Source: Berkiella sp964594635 (GTDB lineage: Bacteria > Pseudomonadota > Gammaproteobacteria > Berkiellales > Berkiellaceae). Taken from it: DNA of 64,000 nt. Positions within the stretch are counted from its first letter, which is position 1; every line of letters begins with the position of its first letter. The stretch is taken from contig CAZQMV010000011.1 of NCBI GenBank assembly GCA_964594635.1, forward strand, positions 1-64,000, given 5' to 3'. The notes beneath the pieces are model-generated. The model ran no database searches. It saw nothing but the letters and a program-made list of their open reading frames with translations, and was not told the origin of the DNA. A program made the translations under genes and the position numbers. This document shows positions 43,886 through 52,969 of the stretch, one piece after another.

Positions 43886-45565
43886 GTGCAAATTAATTCC
43901 AAAAAATTAAAGCGTGATTGCTTTATTGCGGTGGCAATTCCTATTTGTTTATTTGCTGTCTTTCAACTTTATTCCAAAAGTTTGCCAGCATTTGGCTTAT
44001 TGGTGTTAACCACCAGTGGCGCCATGATTGTTACTTGGTATTTGTATCGCTTTTTTAATGGGTTAGAAGATATGACTTGGCGCGAACAACTCAGTTCGCT
44101 TTTAAAGGGTGTTACCACCCCCGTGATAATCACGGATCTTGATCATAAAATCACCTATACGAATCAAAGCTTTTTGCGATTACCCATTGCAAGTTTACTC
44201 TCTACCCATACTCATTTCCCTGAAATGTTGGTTGCTTTAGATACACAGCTTGAGCCACTAGAGCGATGTAAACAAATTAAGCACATTAAAGAAACCTTTA
44301 ACGTTCTTAGCAGTAAATTAAAAGCCCATACCCAGTTCCAAGGAATTTCGTATGAATGGATTTTAGTTCCTTTATTTACACCAACCAACAATCGTTGGGG
44401 TACGGTGATTGAATGTGTGCCAAAAGGCCGTGATGTAGAGGCTAAAGATAATGCAGGTATTATTTTTGAAAACCCAATTATTTGTAAAGGTTTAGAACAA
44501 ACTAATCAGGCACGTATTATTATTGATCCCCAAGGTCATATTTTAAATGCCAATACGGCGATGCTTAATTTGTTTTTAGCGACCGATGCCTTGGATAAAA
44601 GTAATAACTGGCAAACCAAGAACTTTTTTGATCTGATTGATGAAATAATCCCTGAAGTGATTGGGCCGATGCAAAATGCTTTAGACTCACAGAAAATCAC
44701 TACATTCATTTGTGAATTTAACGATAAAGTATATGATTGGACCATCCAACCCATTTTCGAAGATGGCCAATGGAGTGGGAATTTAATTGAGGTTGAGTAT
44801 CCTTCAAAACAAGAATATAAAATGTTTGAAGAAACTTGGCGCCGTGGCAGCGATCATAAAGAGATCCATGATCGAGAATACCTCAAAGATCTATCAAAAA
44901 TGTTAGTCGAGCAATCGTCAAAAATTCAAAGCGAAATTGCGACTTTAGTGATTGAAAGGGAAAAAACCTCCAATCCGTTATCACAAGAAGCGATCCATAA
45001 AGCGATTAATAGTGCTCAAGTTGCTTTAGCTAAAACTATGAATTATGCAGAAACGGTGACGTTGATCTCACAGCAATTGCATGAAAACCAAACGTATATT
45101 GATCAGCTACAGAAGTTAATGGAAAAATTCACTTCATTACCGACCGAAGTAGCGCATGGTCACTTTACCAAAGTTTCCAAAGATGTGATTCAATCATTGA
45201 ATAGTGTTAAGCAAGTATTATCGACTGGCAAACAGCGTTTGGCGGAATTGCTGGTCAATTTTGATGATTTACGTCAAAGTTGGCTAGGTGCAATGAGCGA
45301 GTTGCGCAATGGTACAATCGATGCCAATGCTAAACAAGTTCATCTTGTGCACGCCAGAGCAAGTGAAAAAATTGCTGCAAGATTATCGGGAATTATGGAA
45401 ATAGCCAATAAAATCATGGATGAGGCCGAACGCCGTCCTGAAGTGGTAACGCCACCTGCGAATAATGGCCACCAACCCTTTGATCAAGTGTTAATTGATA
45501 AAGATGTGAAAAATCATACTGAAGCGGTATTACTAGAAGATGTTAACGGCGCCTTGCGTCAATAA
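43886..45565 (+). CDS. Membrane-bound PAS-domain sensor without recognised output domain
   Basis: About 559 aa. Two membrane helices (about 11-30 and 34-54) are followed by two PAS-like domains (near 75-180 and 205-320; compare TPVIITDLDHKITYTNQSF and ARIIIDPQGHILNANTAM), then a long coiled-coil region. No histidine-kinase, GGDEF, EAL or methyl-accepting signature is visible. The start GTG 43886 is chosen because GAGGGGG lies 8 nt before it; ATG 43844 is open but lacks a site. Its 3' end overlaps the convergent protease gene by 23 bp. It could be a receptor whose partner lies elsewhere. Confidence 0.65.
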   Translation: MQINSKKLKRDCFIAVAIPICLFAVFQLYSKSLPAFGLLVLTTSGAMIVTWYLYRFFNGLEDMTWREQLSSLLKGVTTPVIITDLDHKITYTNQSFLRLPIASLLSTHTHFPEMLVALDTQLEPLERCKQIKHIKETFNVLSSKLKAHTQFQGISYEWILVPLFTPTNNRWGTVIECVPKGRDVEAKDNAGIIFENPIICKGLEQTNQARIIIDPQGHILNANTAMLNLFLATDALDKSNNWQTKNFFDLIDEIIPEVIGPMQNALDSQKITTFICEFNDKVYDWTIQPIFEDGQWSGNLIEVEYPSKQEYKMFEETWRRGSDHKEIHDREYLKDLSKMLVEQSSKIQSEIATLVIEREKTSNPLSQEAIHKAINSAQVALAKTMNYAETVTLISQQLHENQTYIDQLQKLMEKFTSLPTEVAHGHFTKVSKDVIQSLNSVKQVLSTGKQRLAELLVNFDDLRQSWLGAMSELRNGTIDANAKQVHLVHARASEKIAARLSGIMEIANKIMDEAERRPEVVTPPANNGHQPFDQVLIDKDVKNHTEAVLLEDVNGALRQ

Positions 45566-46112
45566 GTGTCAATGTATCGTCCTCTTGAATAAATTTAATA
45601 TTTCGGAGGGCGCTCATGCCTAATAACACTTCATCATCATCGTTCATATGTGGATTAATGGTTGCTTTGACATTATGTAACACGATGTGACCAAGCACTA
45701 ATTCTTTAATAATCGTTTGATACACTTCAACCTCACCGCCAGCGGTTTGGGCTGTAGTCTTCATGCCTTGTTCGAGTTGTAATTTTTTTGCGAGGCTTCC
45801 TGGAACGACAACATGGCTTGCACCAGTGTCAACTAAAAAAAGCACTTTGTGCTGGTTGATAAGGCCTTCAGCTGCATAATGATTCAAATAATTTCGTTGT
45901 AAAACGGTTTGTTGAATACCTTCACTGGTGACAACCGTTGCTGTGGTGTTCATCTTATATTTTTTAAACCACTGATTGAAAAAGAATGATAATAAAGCCA
46001 GTATGATTACCCAAGTAATAATGACCATAAAGCGACCAAGGCCACTGGTGTCGTGGGGTGGCTGATGTTGTGGCGTTTGTTCGCCAGGGATAAGTTCGTT
46101 GGGTGTTGTCAT
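45543..46112 (-). CDS. Membrane-anchored retropepsin-like aspartic protease (TIGR02281-type)
   Basis: The protein (189 aa from ATG 46112) has one N-terminal membrane helix (about 27-47) and a single retroviral-protease-like domain with catalytic Asp95 in FLVDTGASHVVVP and the later LLGMSALRNIKF. Such clan AA proteases act as dimers, in the periplasm when anchored this way. The frame is open to 46199, but that would run into ampD on the other strand, so the inner ATG is used. Substrate unknown. Confidence 0.78.
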   Translation of the reverse strand: MTTPNELIPGEQTPQHQPPHDTSGLGRFMVIITWVIILALLSFFFNQWFKKYKMNTTATVVTSEGIQQTVLQRNYLNHYAAEGLINQHKVLFLVDTGASHVVVPGSLAKKLQLEQGMKTTAQTAGGEVEVYQTIIKELVLGHIVLHNVKATINPHMNDDDEVLLGMSALRNIKFIQEDDTLTLIDARRR

Positions 46113-46183
46113 AAGCTTAATATCGGCAACGGGGGCTAAGGCATGATAAAGTTGCTTTTTCAGGTTTGCAAACGATAAAACCC

Positions 46184-46780
46184 ATGCATATTGATACACT
46201 CACAGGATTGCTTCGTGAAGCGAAATATAGTCACTCACCTAATTTTGATGAGCGACCAGCAGATTGCAACATCGATTTATTAGTGATTCATGGGATCAGT
46301 TTGCCACCTGGTGAATATGGTTCCGATGATGTGAAAGCATTCTTTACTAACACACTGGATCCCAGTAAGCATCCCTATTTTCAAACCATTGCCCAGGCGA
46401 AAGTATCCTGTCATTTGTTTATTCGCCGTGATGGGGAAGTGTTGCAATTTGTGCCATTTCATAAAAGAGCGTGGCATGCGGGTGTTTCTAGCTATCAAGG
46501 CCGCGAGAATTGTAATCATTTTTCCATCGGCATTGAATTAGAGGGGACGGATACCGATGTTTATACTGCCTTGCAATATGCTCAATTGGCTAAGGTCACG
46601 CGTGCTCTTGTAGAGGCTTATCCTGCTATGACGCTGTCTCGTATTGTTGGACATTCCGATATTGCGCCTTCACGTAAAACCGATCCTGGCGAGGGATTTG
46701 ATTGGGAATATTATCGAAGCCTGATTAATAATATATCAGTCGACCAACAAAATGGTCAAAGAGCAGACATCATCACATAG
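46184..46780 (+). CDS. ampD: 1,6-anhydro-N-acetylmuramyl-L-alanine amidase
   Basis: This zinc amidase recycles peptidoglycan fragments in the cytoplasm. The protein (198 aa) matches AmpD closely: LLVIHGISLPPGEYG (zinc His), HLFIRRDGEVLQFVPF, KRAWHAGVSSYQGRE, FSIGIELEGTD, and GHSDIAPSRKTDPG (zinc His and Asp). There is no signal peptide, as expected for AmpD rather than AmiD. The start is ATG 46184; the frame also opens at TTG 46166. It lies 58 bp upstream of aceE, an arrangement known in gammaproteobacteria where ampD and the pdh genes are neighbours. Confidence 0.95.
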   Translation: MHIDTLTGLLREAKYSHSPNFDERPADCNIDLLVIHGISLPPGEYGSDDVKAFFTNTLDPSKHPYFQTIAQAKVSCHLFIRRDGEVLQFVPFHKRAWHAGVSSYQGRENCNHFSIGIELEGTDTDVYTALQYAQLAKVTRALVEAYPAMTLSRIVGHSDIAPSRKTDPGEGFDWEYYRSLINNISVDQQNGQRADIIT

Positions 46781-46799
46781 CCATTCACGTTCACCATGG

Positions 46800-46805
46800 T
46801 ATAAT
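46800..46805 (+). promoter_or_regulatory. Putative -10 element of the pdh operon
   Basis: A consensus TATAAT lies between ampD and aceE, 33 bp before ATG 46839. No good -35 is seen 16-18 bp upstream. A short dyad (CGGTTCACCG, 46810-46819) follows and could bind a regulator. Confidence 0.4.
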
Positions 46806-46838
46806 TCTCGGTTCACCGATTTTAAGAGGGATGTTGTA

Positions 46839-49505
46839 ATGCTAAACCCCGCCGAAGCGGATATCGATCCACAAGAAACCCAAGAATGGCTTGAAGCAAT
46901 GGGGTCGCTTATCAGAAATGAAGGGCCGGATCGTGCTCGTTTTATGCTTCAAAAGCTGGCAACAAAAGCAATGGATGCAGGCTGTCGTTTAGATATGCAA
47001 CGCACGACACCTTATTGCAACACCATTTCAATCCATGAAGAGCCTGGTATGCCAGGAGACGCAGAAATGGAGCAGCGGATCCGCGCATTGATCCGTTGGA
47101 ATGCGATGGCTATGGTGGTGAGAGCGAGTCATGTTGATAGCACTTTAGGTGGACACATTGGTACCTTTGCTTCTTCTGCAACGCTCTACGATGTGGGATT
47201 TAATCATTTTTGGCGTGGACCTGAACATCCTTGCGGTGGCGATTTAATTTATATTCAAGGTCATGCATCTCCCGGTATTTATTCCAGACTCTTTTTACAA
47301 GGTGATATCAAAGAAGATCAACTGATACACTTTCGTCGTGAAGTCGACAAAAAAGGACTGTCATCTTATCCGCATCCTTGGTTAATGCCAGAGCGTTGGC
47401 AGTTTCCAACTGTTTCCATGGGCTTAGGCCCTATGCAAGCGGTGTATCAAGCCCGCTTTATGCGTTACCTTGAAAATCGAGGACTGATCCCCAAAACCGA
47501 TCGCAAAATTTGGTGTTTTTGTGGTGATGGTGAAATGGATGAGCCAGAATCTTTAGCGGGTTTATCTTTAGCCGGTCGAGAAAAACTCGACAATCTTATT
47601 TTTGTCATCAATTGCAATTTGCAACGTCTTGATGGCCCGGTGCGCGGCAACGGTAAAATCATTCAAGAATTAGAAGGTGGTTTTCGGGGTCATGATTGGA
47701 ACGTGATCAAAGTATTATGGGGCAGTGGTTGGGATCCGTTATTTGCTGCCGATAAAATCGGCATCATGCAAAAACGCATGGAAGAAGCAGTTGACGGTGA
47801 TTATCAAAACTATAAAGCCAAAGGTGGCGCTTATACGCGTGAACATTTCTTTGGCAAATATCCTGAATTAAAAGAAATGGTTGCGCACATGTCAGATGAT
47901 GATATCTGGCGTCTTAATCGTGGTGGTCACGATCCACGTAAAGTGTATGCCGCCTATCACAGTGCTTTTCATCATAAAGGCCAACCAACGGTTATCTTAG
48001 CAAAAACGGTCAAAGGGTATGGCATGGGCACTGCTGGTGAAGCATTGAACATTGCGCACAATACCAAAAAATTGGGTAAAGACGAGTTATTTGCATTTCG
48101 TGATCGTTTCCATATTCCTATTTCTGATGACATGGCTGAAAACGTTAACTTTTTCCGTCCAAATGAAAACAGCCAGGAAATTCAGTACCTGAAAAAGAAT
48201 CGCCAAGAAATGGGTGGCACGTTGCCACAGCGTCGACAAAAAGCGACCCACGAACCTTTAAGTATACCGCCGTTAAGTGCGTTTGATGCACAATTACAAA
48301 GCACTGGCGATCGTGAAATTTCTACCACCATGGCGTTTGTGCGTATTTTAACTCATCTAGTCAAAGACAAAGGCATTGGTAAACATATTGTACCGATTGT
48401 GCCAGATGAAGCGCGCACCTTTGGTATGGAAGGGTTATTTCGCCAAATCGGTATTTACTCAAGCGAAGGGCAAAAATATAAGCCCGTTGATGCCGATCAA
48501 GTGATGTACTACAAAGAAGCGATGGATGGTCAGATCCTTGAAGAAGGGATCAACGAAGCAGGTTCATTTTGTTCCTGGGTAGCTGCTGCAACCTCCTACA
48601 GCACTTACAACCAAACGATGATCCCATTTTATATTTACTATTCGATGTTTGGGTTTCAACGCATTGGCGATTTTGCCTGGGCAGCAGGGGATAGCCGTGC
48701 GAAAGGTTTCTTGCTAGGCGGCACCGCAGGTCGCACCACCTTAAATGGCGAAGGCTTACAGCATCAAGATGGTCATAGCCATTTATTAGCGGCGACCATT
48801 CCCAACTGTGTTACTTACGATCCCACTTTTGCCTATGAATTGGCCGTGATTATTCATCATGGTTTAGATCGCATGATAGCCAAGAATGAAGATGTGTATT
48901 TTTATATCACGTTAATGAATGAAAATTATACGCATCCTGCCATGCCCCAAGGTGCAGAGGATGGCATTATCAAAGGCATGTACTTGTTAAAGAAAGCGGA
49001 CAAACCGTTAAAGCATAATGTTCAACTCTTTGGTAGTGGTACGATTTTGCGTGAAGTGATTGCAGCAAGTGAACTGCTGCGTGAATATGATGTGAGTGCT
49101 GATATTTGGAGTGTGACCAGTTTTAATGAGTTACGCAAAGATGGCTTATCCGTTTCACGATGGAATTTGTTACATCCAACCCAAAAACCAAAACAAAGCT
49201 ATGTTGAGCAATGCTTAGCTAACTTATGCGGCCCCATTATTGTTGCGACCGATTACATGAAATTGTATGCCGAACAATTAGCGCCTTTCATTAAGCAACG
49301 TTATGTGTGCTTAGGGACTGATGGTTTTGGACGTTCGGATACGCGCGAACGTTTACGTAGCCACTTTGAAGTTGATCGCTATCATATTGCTTATACCGCG
49401 ATTAAAACCTTAGTGGATGAAGGCGCAATTAAAGCAGACGTTGCAGAAAAGGCTTTGAAGCAATGGGAAATTGATGCTGATAAACCCGATCCGGTATTGG
49501 CATAG
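46839..49505 (+). CDS. aceE: Pyruvate dehydrogenase E1 component (homodimeric type)
   Basis: The E1 enzyme decarboxylates pyruvate with thiamine diphosphate. The 888-aa length is almost exactly that of E. coli AceE (887). ThDP-binding GDGEMDEPES ... NLIFVINCN is present, as are the N-terminal HVDSTLGGHIGTFASSATLY and C-terminal CLGTDGFGRSDTRERLR motifs. The frame is open back to 46752, but ATG 46839 has GAGGG 8 nt before it and matches family length. The next gene, aceF, begins 7 bp after the stop. Confidence 0.98.
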   Translation: MLNPAEADIDPQETQEWLEAMGSLIRNEGPDRARFMLQKLATKAMDAGCRLDMQRTTPYCNTISIHEEPGMPGDAEMEQRIRALIRWNAMAMVVRASHVDSTLGGHIGTFASSATLYDVGFNHFWRGPEHPCGGDLIYIQGHASPGIYSRLFLQGDIKEDQLIHFRREVDKKGLSSYPHPWLMPERWQFPTVSMGLGPMQAVYQARFMRYLENRGLIPKTDRKIWCFCGDGEMDEPESLAGLSLAGREKLDNLIFVINCNLQRLDGPVRGNGKIIQELEGGFRGHDWNVIKVLWGSGWDPLFAADKIGIMQKRMEEAVDGDYQNYKAKGGAYTREHFFGKYPELKEMVAHMSDDDIWRLNRGGHDPRKVYAAYHSAFHHKGQPTVILAKTVKGYGMGTAGEALNIAHNTKKLGKDELFAFRDRFHIPISDDMAENVNFFRPNENSQEIQYLKKNRQEMGGTLPQRRQKATHEPLSIPPLSAFDAQLQSTGDREISTTMAFVRILTHLVKDKGIGKHIVPIVPDEARTFGMEGLFRQIGIYSSEGQKYKPVDADQVMYYKEAMDGQILEEGINEAGSFCSWVAAATSYSTYNQTMIPFYIYYSMFGFQRIGDFAWAAGDSRAKGFLLGGTAGRTTLNGEGLQHQDGHSHLLAATIPNCVTYDPTFAYELAVIIHHGLDRMIAKNEDVYFYITLMNENYTHPAMPQGAEDGIIKGMYLLKKADKPLKHNVQLFGSGTILREVIAASELLREYDVSADIWSVTSFNELRKDGLSVSRWNLLHPTQKPKQSYVEQCLANLCGPIIVATDYMKLYAEQLAPFIKQRYVCLGTDGFGRSDTRERLRSHFEVDRYHIAYTAIKTLVDEGAIKADVAEKALKQWEIDADKPDPVLA

Positions 49506-49512
49506 GGACAGA

Positions 49513-51102
49513 ATGATGAAAGAAATTACTGTACCAGATATTGGCAATTATAGCGGCGTTGAAATCATCGAGATAGCGGTGAAAGCGGGCGATGTGGTTA
49601 AAAAAGAAGACACCTTGCTGACGCTTGAAACTGAAAAGGCGACGATGGATGTGCCTTCGCCGTTTGATGGCGTTGTTAAAGAATTGAAAGTGAAGTTGGG
49701 GGATAAAGTCTCTCAAGGCTCTTTAATTGTCATCATGGAAGAAACTGCTAGCGAAACGAAAGCACCAGTGCCAGAAGCACCTGTTGTTTCACAATCGGTT
49801 GCTGCACCCGTTGCGCAAGCACCTGCACAGGCTGTTAAAAGCAGCGAACCCACCATTGAAAAGAAAACCATTGAGGTGCCTGATACCGGCGGTGCGAATG
49901 AAGTTGAAGTGATAGAAGTTGGCGTGAAAGCGGGTGATGACATTAAAGTCGATGCCACCTTGATCACTTTAGAAAGTGAAAAAGCGAGCATGGACATTCC
50001 TTCACCCTATGCTGGGAAAATTGAAAGCGTTTTAGTCAAAGTGGGCGATAAAGTGAAAATGGGAACGCCCATTGTCGTCATGCAAGCACGTATTGAAGCC
50101 GCTGTCGCACAACCTGCTGTACAAGCTGCCCCAACGCCAGCACCCGTGCCACAGCCCCAGCAAGCAGCAACGCCTGTTAAACAAGCAGTGTATCGTGATG
50201 CGAGTACCGCTCATGCAGGCCCTGCAACTCGTCGTTTGGCGCGCGAGTTAGGGGTTGATTTAGGTAAAGTGCCAGGTACCGGCCCTAAAGGCAGAATTAT
50301 CACCACCGATATTCATGCGTTTGTGAAAGCGGCACTGCAAACCTTACAACAAGGTGGGGGCGGATTAGGTATCGAAAAAGCGCCTGAAGTGGATTTCTCC
50401 CAATGGGGCGCGGTTGATATCAAACCACTGAGTCGTATTAAAAAATGGACAGCGAAGAATCTGCATCGTAACTGGGTTACCATTCCCCATGTGACACAAT
50501 TTGATGAAGCAGATATTGGCGAATTAGACTTATTTCGCCAAGAAAATAAACAAGCAGCCGATGAAATGGGCGTTAAACTTACCCCGCTGATTTTTATTAT
50601 GAAAGCAGTGGTATCAGGTTTAAAAGCGTTCCCACAATTTAATGCTTCCTTGGCGGCTAATGGGAATGACTTGGTTTACAAAAAGTATTTCCATATTGGT
50701 ATTGCCGTGGATACGCCAAACGGATTAGTGGTACCGGTTGTTCGTGATGTCGATAACAAAGGGTTATTTGATCTGGCCAAAGAATTAAGCGAAATCAGCG
50801 CCAAAGCCCGTGAAGGAAAATTAAAACCGGATGAAATGACGGGCAGCTCGATGAGTATTTCGAGCTTAGGCGGAATTGGTGGTACGGCCTTTACGCCAAT
50901 CATCAATGCACCCGATGTCGCGATTTTAGGCGTTTCAAAAGCGCAAATAAAACCGGTTTATGTTGATGAAGCATTTGTACCGCGCAAAATGCTGCCATTG
51001 TCGCTTTCATATGATCATCGTGTAATCGATGGCGCAGAGGCGGCACGGTTTATTGTGCATGTGGTTGAACAGTTACAAGATATTAGAAAATTATTACTTT
51101 AG
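49513..51102 (+). CDS. aceF: Dihydrolipoamide acetyltransferase (pyruvate dehydrogenase E2)
   Basis: The E2 core (529 aa) has two lipoyl domains (lipoyl-Lys in ETEKATMD and ESEKASMD) joined by Ala/Pro-rich linkers, a peripheral-subunit-binding domain (RRLARELGVDL ... GTGPKGRI) and the acyltransferase domain ending in SYDHRVIDGAEAARF with the catalytic His and Asp. E. coli has three lipoyl domains; two is common elsewhere. The start is ATG 49513 (or 49516) after GGGACAG. Confidence 0.98.
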   Translation: MMKEITVPDIGNYSGVEIIEIAVKAGDVVKKEDTLLTLETEKATMDVPSPFDGVVKELKVKLGDKVSQGSLIVIMEETASETKAPVPEAPVVSQSVAAPVAQAPAQAVKSSEPTIEKKTIEVPDTGGANEVEVIEVGVKAGDDIKVDATLITLESEKASMDIPSPYAGKIESVLVKVGDKVKMGTPIVVMQARIEAAVAQPAVQAAPTPAPVPQPQQAATPVKQAVYRDASTAHAGPATRRLARELGVDLGKVPGTGPKGRIITTDIHAFVKAALQTLQQGGGGLGIEKAPEVDFSQWGAVDIKPLSRIKKWTAKNLHRNWVTIPHVTQFDEADIGELDLFRQENKQAADEMGVKLTPLIFIMKAVVSGLKAFPQFNASLAANGNDLVYKKYFHIGIAVDTPNGLVVPVVRDVDNKGLFDLAKELSEISAKAREGKLKPDEMTGSSMSISSLGGIGGTAFTPIINAPDVAILGVSKAQIKPVYVDEAFVPRKMLPLSLSYDHRVIDGAEAARFIVHVVEQLQDIRKLLL

Positions 51103-51115
51103 AAATATTAATCAA

Positions 51116-51234
51116 ACTCAAAGCAATTTGCTTTTAGACTAGGCGGTCAGTCTTTAAGCAGCAGGAGTGTACTCTTGTACATGACTGGTGCGAGAAGGCG
51201 CAGCCAACAACGTATAAAAGTAAATTGGGAAGAG
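51116..51234 (+). repeat. Copy C of the dispersed ~125-bp repeat
   Basis: This unit fills the aceF-lpdA gap. It aligns end to end with the minus strand of 4849-4977, with a 7-base deletion near the middle and many substitutions. It ends 5 bp before the lpdA Shine-Dalgarno. Being inside an operon, it is likely transcribed. Confidence 0.7.
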
Positions 51235-51248
51235 TAAGCGAGGAAGAA

Positions 51249-52667
51249 ATGGCAAATAATATTCAAGCAAAAGTTGTGGTATTAGGAAGTGGCCCCGGCG
51301 GTTACACTGCGGCATTTCGTGCAGCAGATTTAATGGGTGAAGGGGTTGTTCTAGTGGAACGCTATTCCGTATTAGGAGGCGTTTGCTTGAATGTGGGTTG
51401 TATTCCCTCTAAGGCGTTATTGCATACTGCGGCGATGATCACTGAAGCAAGCGAAATGTCAAAACATGGTGTGGATTTTGGTAAGCCGAATATTTCCATT
51501 GATAAAGTACGCGAAAATAAAGAAAGCGTTGTGAAGCGCTTAACCGGTGGTTTAGCGCAAATGGCTAAAATGCGTAAAGTACAAGTCGTTGAAGGCGAAG
51601 GCAAGTTCACCGGCCCTAACACGTTAGAAGTGACGGGTAAAAATGCTTGCACCATTACCTTTGAACACGCTGTGATTGCAGCAGGTTCACGCCCAGTGAA
51701 ATTACCGTTCTTCCCAGAAGATCCGCGCATTATCGATTCAACCGGGGCTTTGGAATTATCTGATATTCCAAAACGCTTACTGGTTGTGGGTGGTGGTATT
51801 ATTGGTCTTGAAATGGCAACGGTTTACCAAGCCCTCGGTGCACAAATTACCGTGGTTGAATTGACCGACTTTATTTTGCCAGGGGTTGACAGAGATATTG
51901 CAACACCGCTTTACAAGTTCATTAAACCTAAATATGAAAACATTTTATTAAAAACTAAAGTCACCGGCGCTGACGCGAAAAAAGACGGGATCTGGGTGAC
52001 CTTTGAGGGCGAACAAGCGCCTAAAACCCCAGAACGTTTTGATAAAGTGTTAGTTGCTGTTGGCCGCGTTCCTAACGGTAAAAATATCAATGCTGAAAAA
52101 GCTGGTGTTAAAGTGGATGAGCGGGGTTATATTCCTGTTGATAAACAAATGCGTACTAACGTCAATCATATTTTTGCGATTGGTGATATCGTCGGTAACC
52201 CGATGTTGGCACACAAAGCAATGCCAGAAGCACGCGTTGCTGCTGAAGTGATTGCCGGTAAGAAGCATTTCTTTGATCCTAAATGCATTCCTAACGTTGC
52301 CTATACCGATCCAGAAGTAGCATGGGTTGGGTTAACCGAAGAGCAAGCCAAAGCCCAAGGCATTGAATATGACAAAGGTGTGTTCCCATGGCTTGCGAGT
52401 GGTCGAGCGCTTGGTATTGGCCGCCCAGAAGGCGTGACCAAAATGATTTTTGATAAAAAGACCCATCGGGTGTTGGGTGCAGGCATTGTTGGTCCGCATG
52501 CAGGCGATTTAATATCAGAAGTGAGCTTAGCCATTGAAATGGGTGCAGAGGCAGAAGATATTGCTTTAACGATCCACCCGCATCCAACCTTGTCTGAAGG
52601 GATTGCGATTGCGACGGAATTGTTCGAAGGGACTGCCACCGATTTGATGAACAAAAAGAAAGACTAA
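51249..52667 (+). CDS. lpdA: Dihydrolipoamide dehydrogenase (E3)
   Basis: This FAD enzyme (472 aa) reoxidises dihydrolipoamide for pyruvate and 2-oxoglutarate dehydrogenases. It shows the FAD motif GSGPGGYTAA, the redox disulfide GGVCLNVGC (Cys46-Cys51), the NAD motif GGGIIGLEMA, and the C-terminal HPHPTLSEG His-Glu pair. The frame extends to ATG 51225, but ATG 51249, with GAGG 6 nt upstream, fits the family start (MANNIQAKVVVLG). Confidence 0.98.
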   Translation: MANNIQAKVVVLGSGPGGYTAAFRAADLMGEGVVLVERYSVLGGVCLNVGCIPSKALLHTAAMITEASEMSKHGVDFGKPNISIDKVRENKESVVKRLTGGLAQMAKMRKVQVVEGEGKFTGPNTLEVTGKNACTITFEHAVIAAGSRPVKLPFFPEDPRIIDSTGALELSDIPKRLLVVGGGIIGLEMATVYQALGAQITVVELTDFILPGVDRDIATPLYKFIKPKYENILLKTKVTGADAKKDGIWVTFEGEQAPKTPERFDKVLVAVGRVPNGKNINAEKAGVKVDERGYIPVDKQMRTNVNHIFAIGDIVGNPMLAHKAMPEARVAAEVIAGKKHFFDPKCIPNVAYTDPEVAWVGLTEEQAKAQGIEYDKGVFPWLASGRALGIGRPEGVTKMIFDKKTHRVLGAGIVGPHAGDLISEVSLAIEMGAEAEDIALTIHPHPTLSEGIAIATELFEGTATDLMNKKKD

Positions 52668-52679
52668 GCGTATTAGTGG

Positions 52680-52706
52680 TGCCCCCCTTTTCCCTATGTG
52701 GGGGCA
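52680..52706 (+). terminator. Terminator of the pdh operon
   Basis: The TGCCCCC (52680-52686) and GGGGGCA (52700-52706) arms enclose a 13-nt loop, 12 bp after the lpdA stop, followed by TCTTAAAAC. On the other strand it could also end the convergent precursor-peptide transcript. Confidence 0.75.
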
Positions 52707-52728
52707 TCTTAAAACAAAATGATAAGGA

Positions 52729-52863
52729 TTATAGGGTGCCCACAGGGCCTTTGGGATTGATCTTAACCACGCCTCCACCTACAATTTTTTCTAAATCCTT
52801 ATTTGACAGCTTTTTCTTAGCGTTTTTTTGAGATTTACTTTCTTTCGAAGGTTGCTTTTTCAC
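52729..52863 (-). CDS. Double-glycine leader precursor peptide (44 aa) of the NHLM-type export locus
   Basis: This short gene sits 106 bp downstream of three peptide-export genes on the same strand. GTG 52863 follows a strong AGGGGGGG site by 4 nt, and no in-frame start exists farther upstream before a stop. The product has a Lys-rich N-terminus (MKKQPSKESK...), then LSNKDLEKIVGG, which matches double-glycine leaders cleaved by C39 peptidases (L-S...E/D-L...I-x-G-G), and a predicted core GVVKINPKGPVGTL. A G-G-G run leaves the exact cut uncertain by one residue. The core has no Cys or Ser and only one Thr, so lanthionine or thiazole-type changes are unlikely. It could be an unmodified microcin, a signal peptide or an effector peptide. 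Confidence 0.8.
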   Translation of the reverse strand: MKKQPSKESKSQKNAKKKLSNKDLEKIVGGGVVKINPKGPVGTL

Positions 52864-52921
52864 GTTACCCCCCCTGCTAGATGTTTTACTTGCTAGCTAA
52901 ATTACATTAGATCGTTTTTTT

Positions 52922-52950
52922 ACATTACGCTTCTCTAAACGACATTGCAA
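52922..52950 (-). promoter_or_regulatory. Putative promoter of the precursor-peptide gene
   Basis: On the minus strand a TTGCAA -35 (52945-52950) and TAATGT -10 (52922-52927) are separated by exactly 17 bp, in the gap between the second transporter gene and the precursor gene. This would let the precursor be made independently of, and in excess over, the exporter. Confidence 0.5.
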
Positions 52951-52969
52951 TAATAAAGGTATTCATAAT

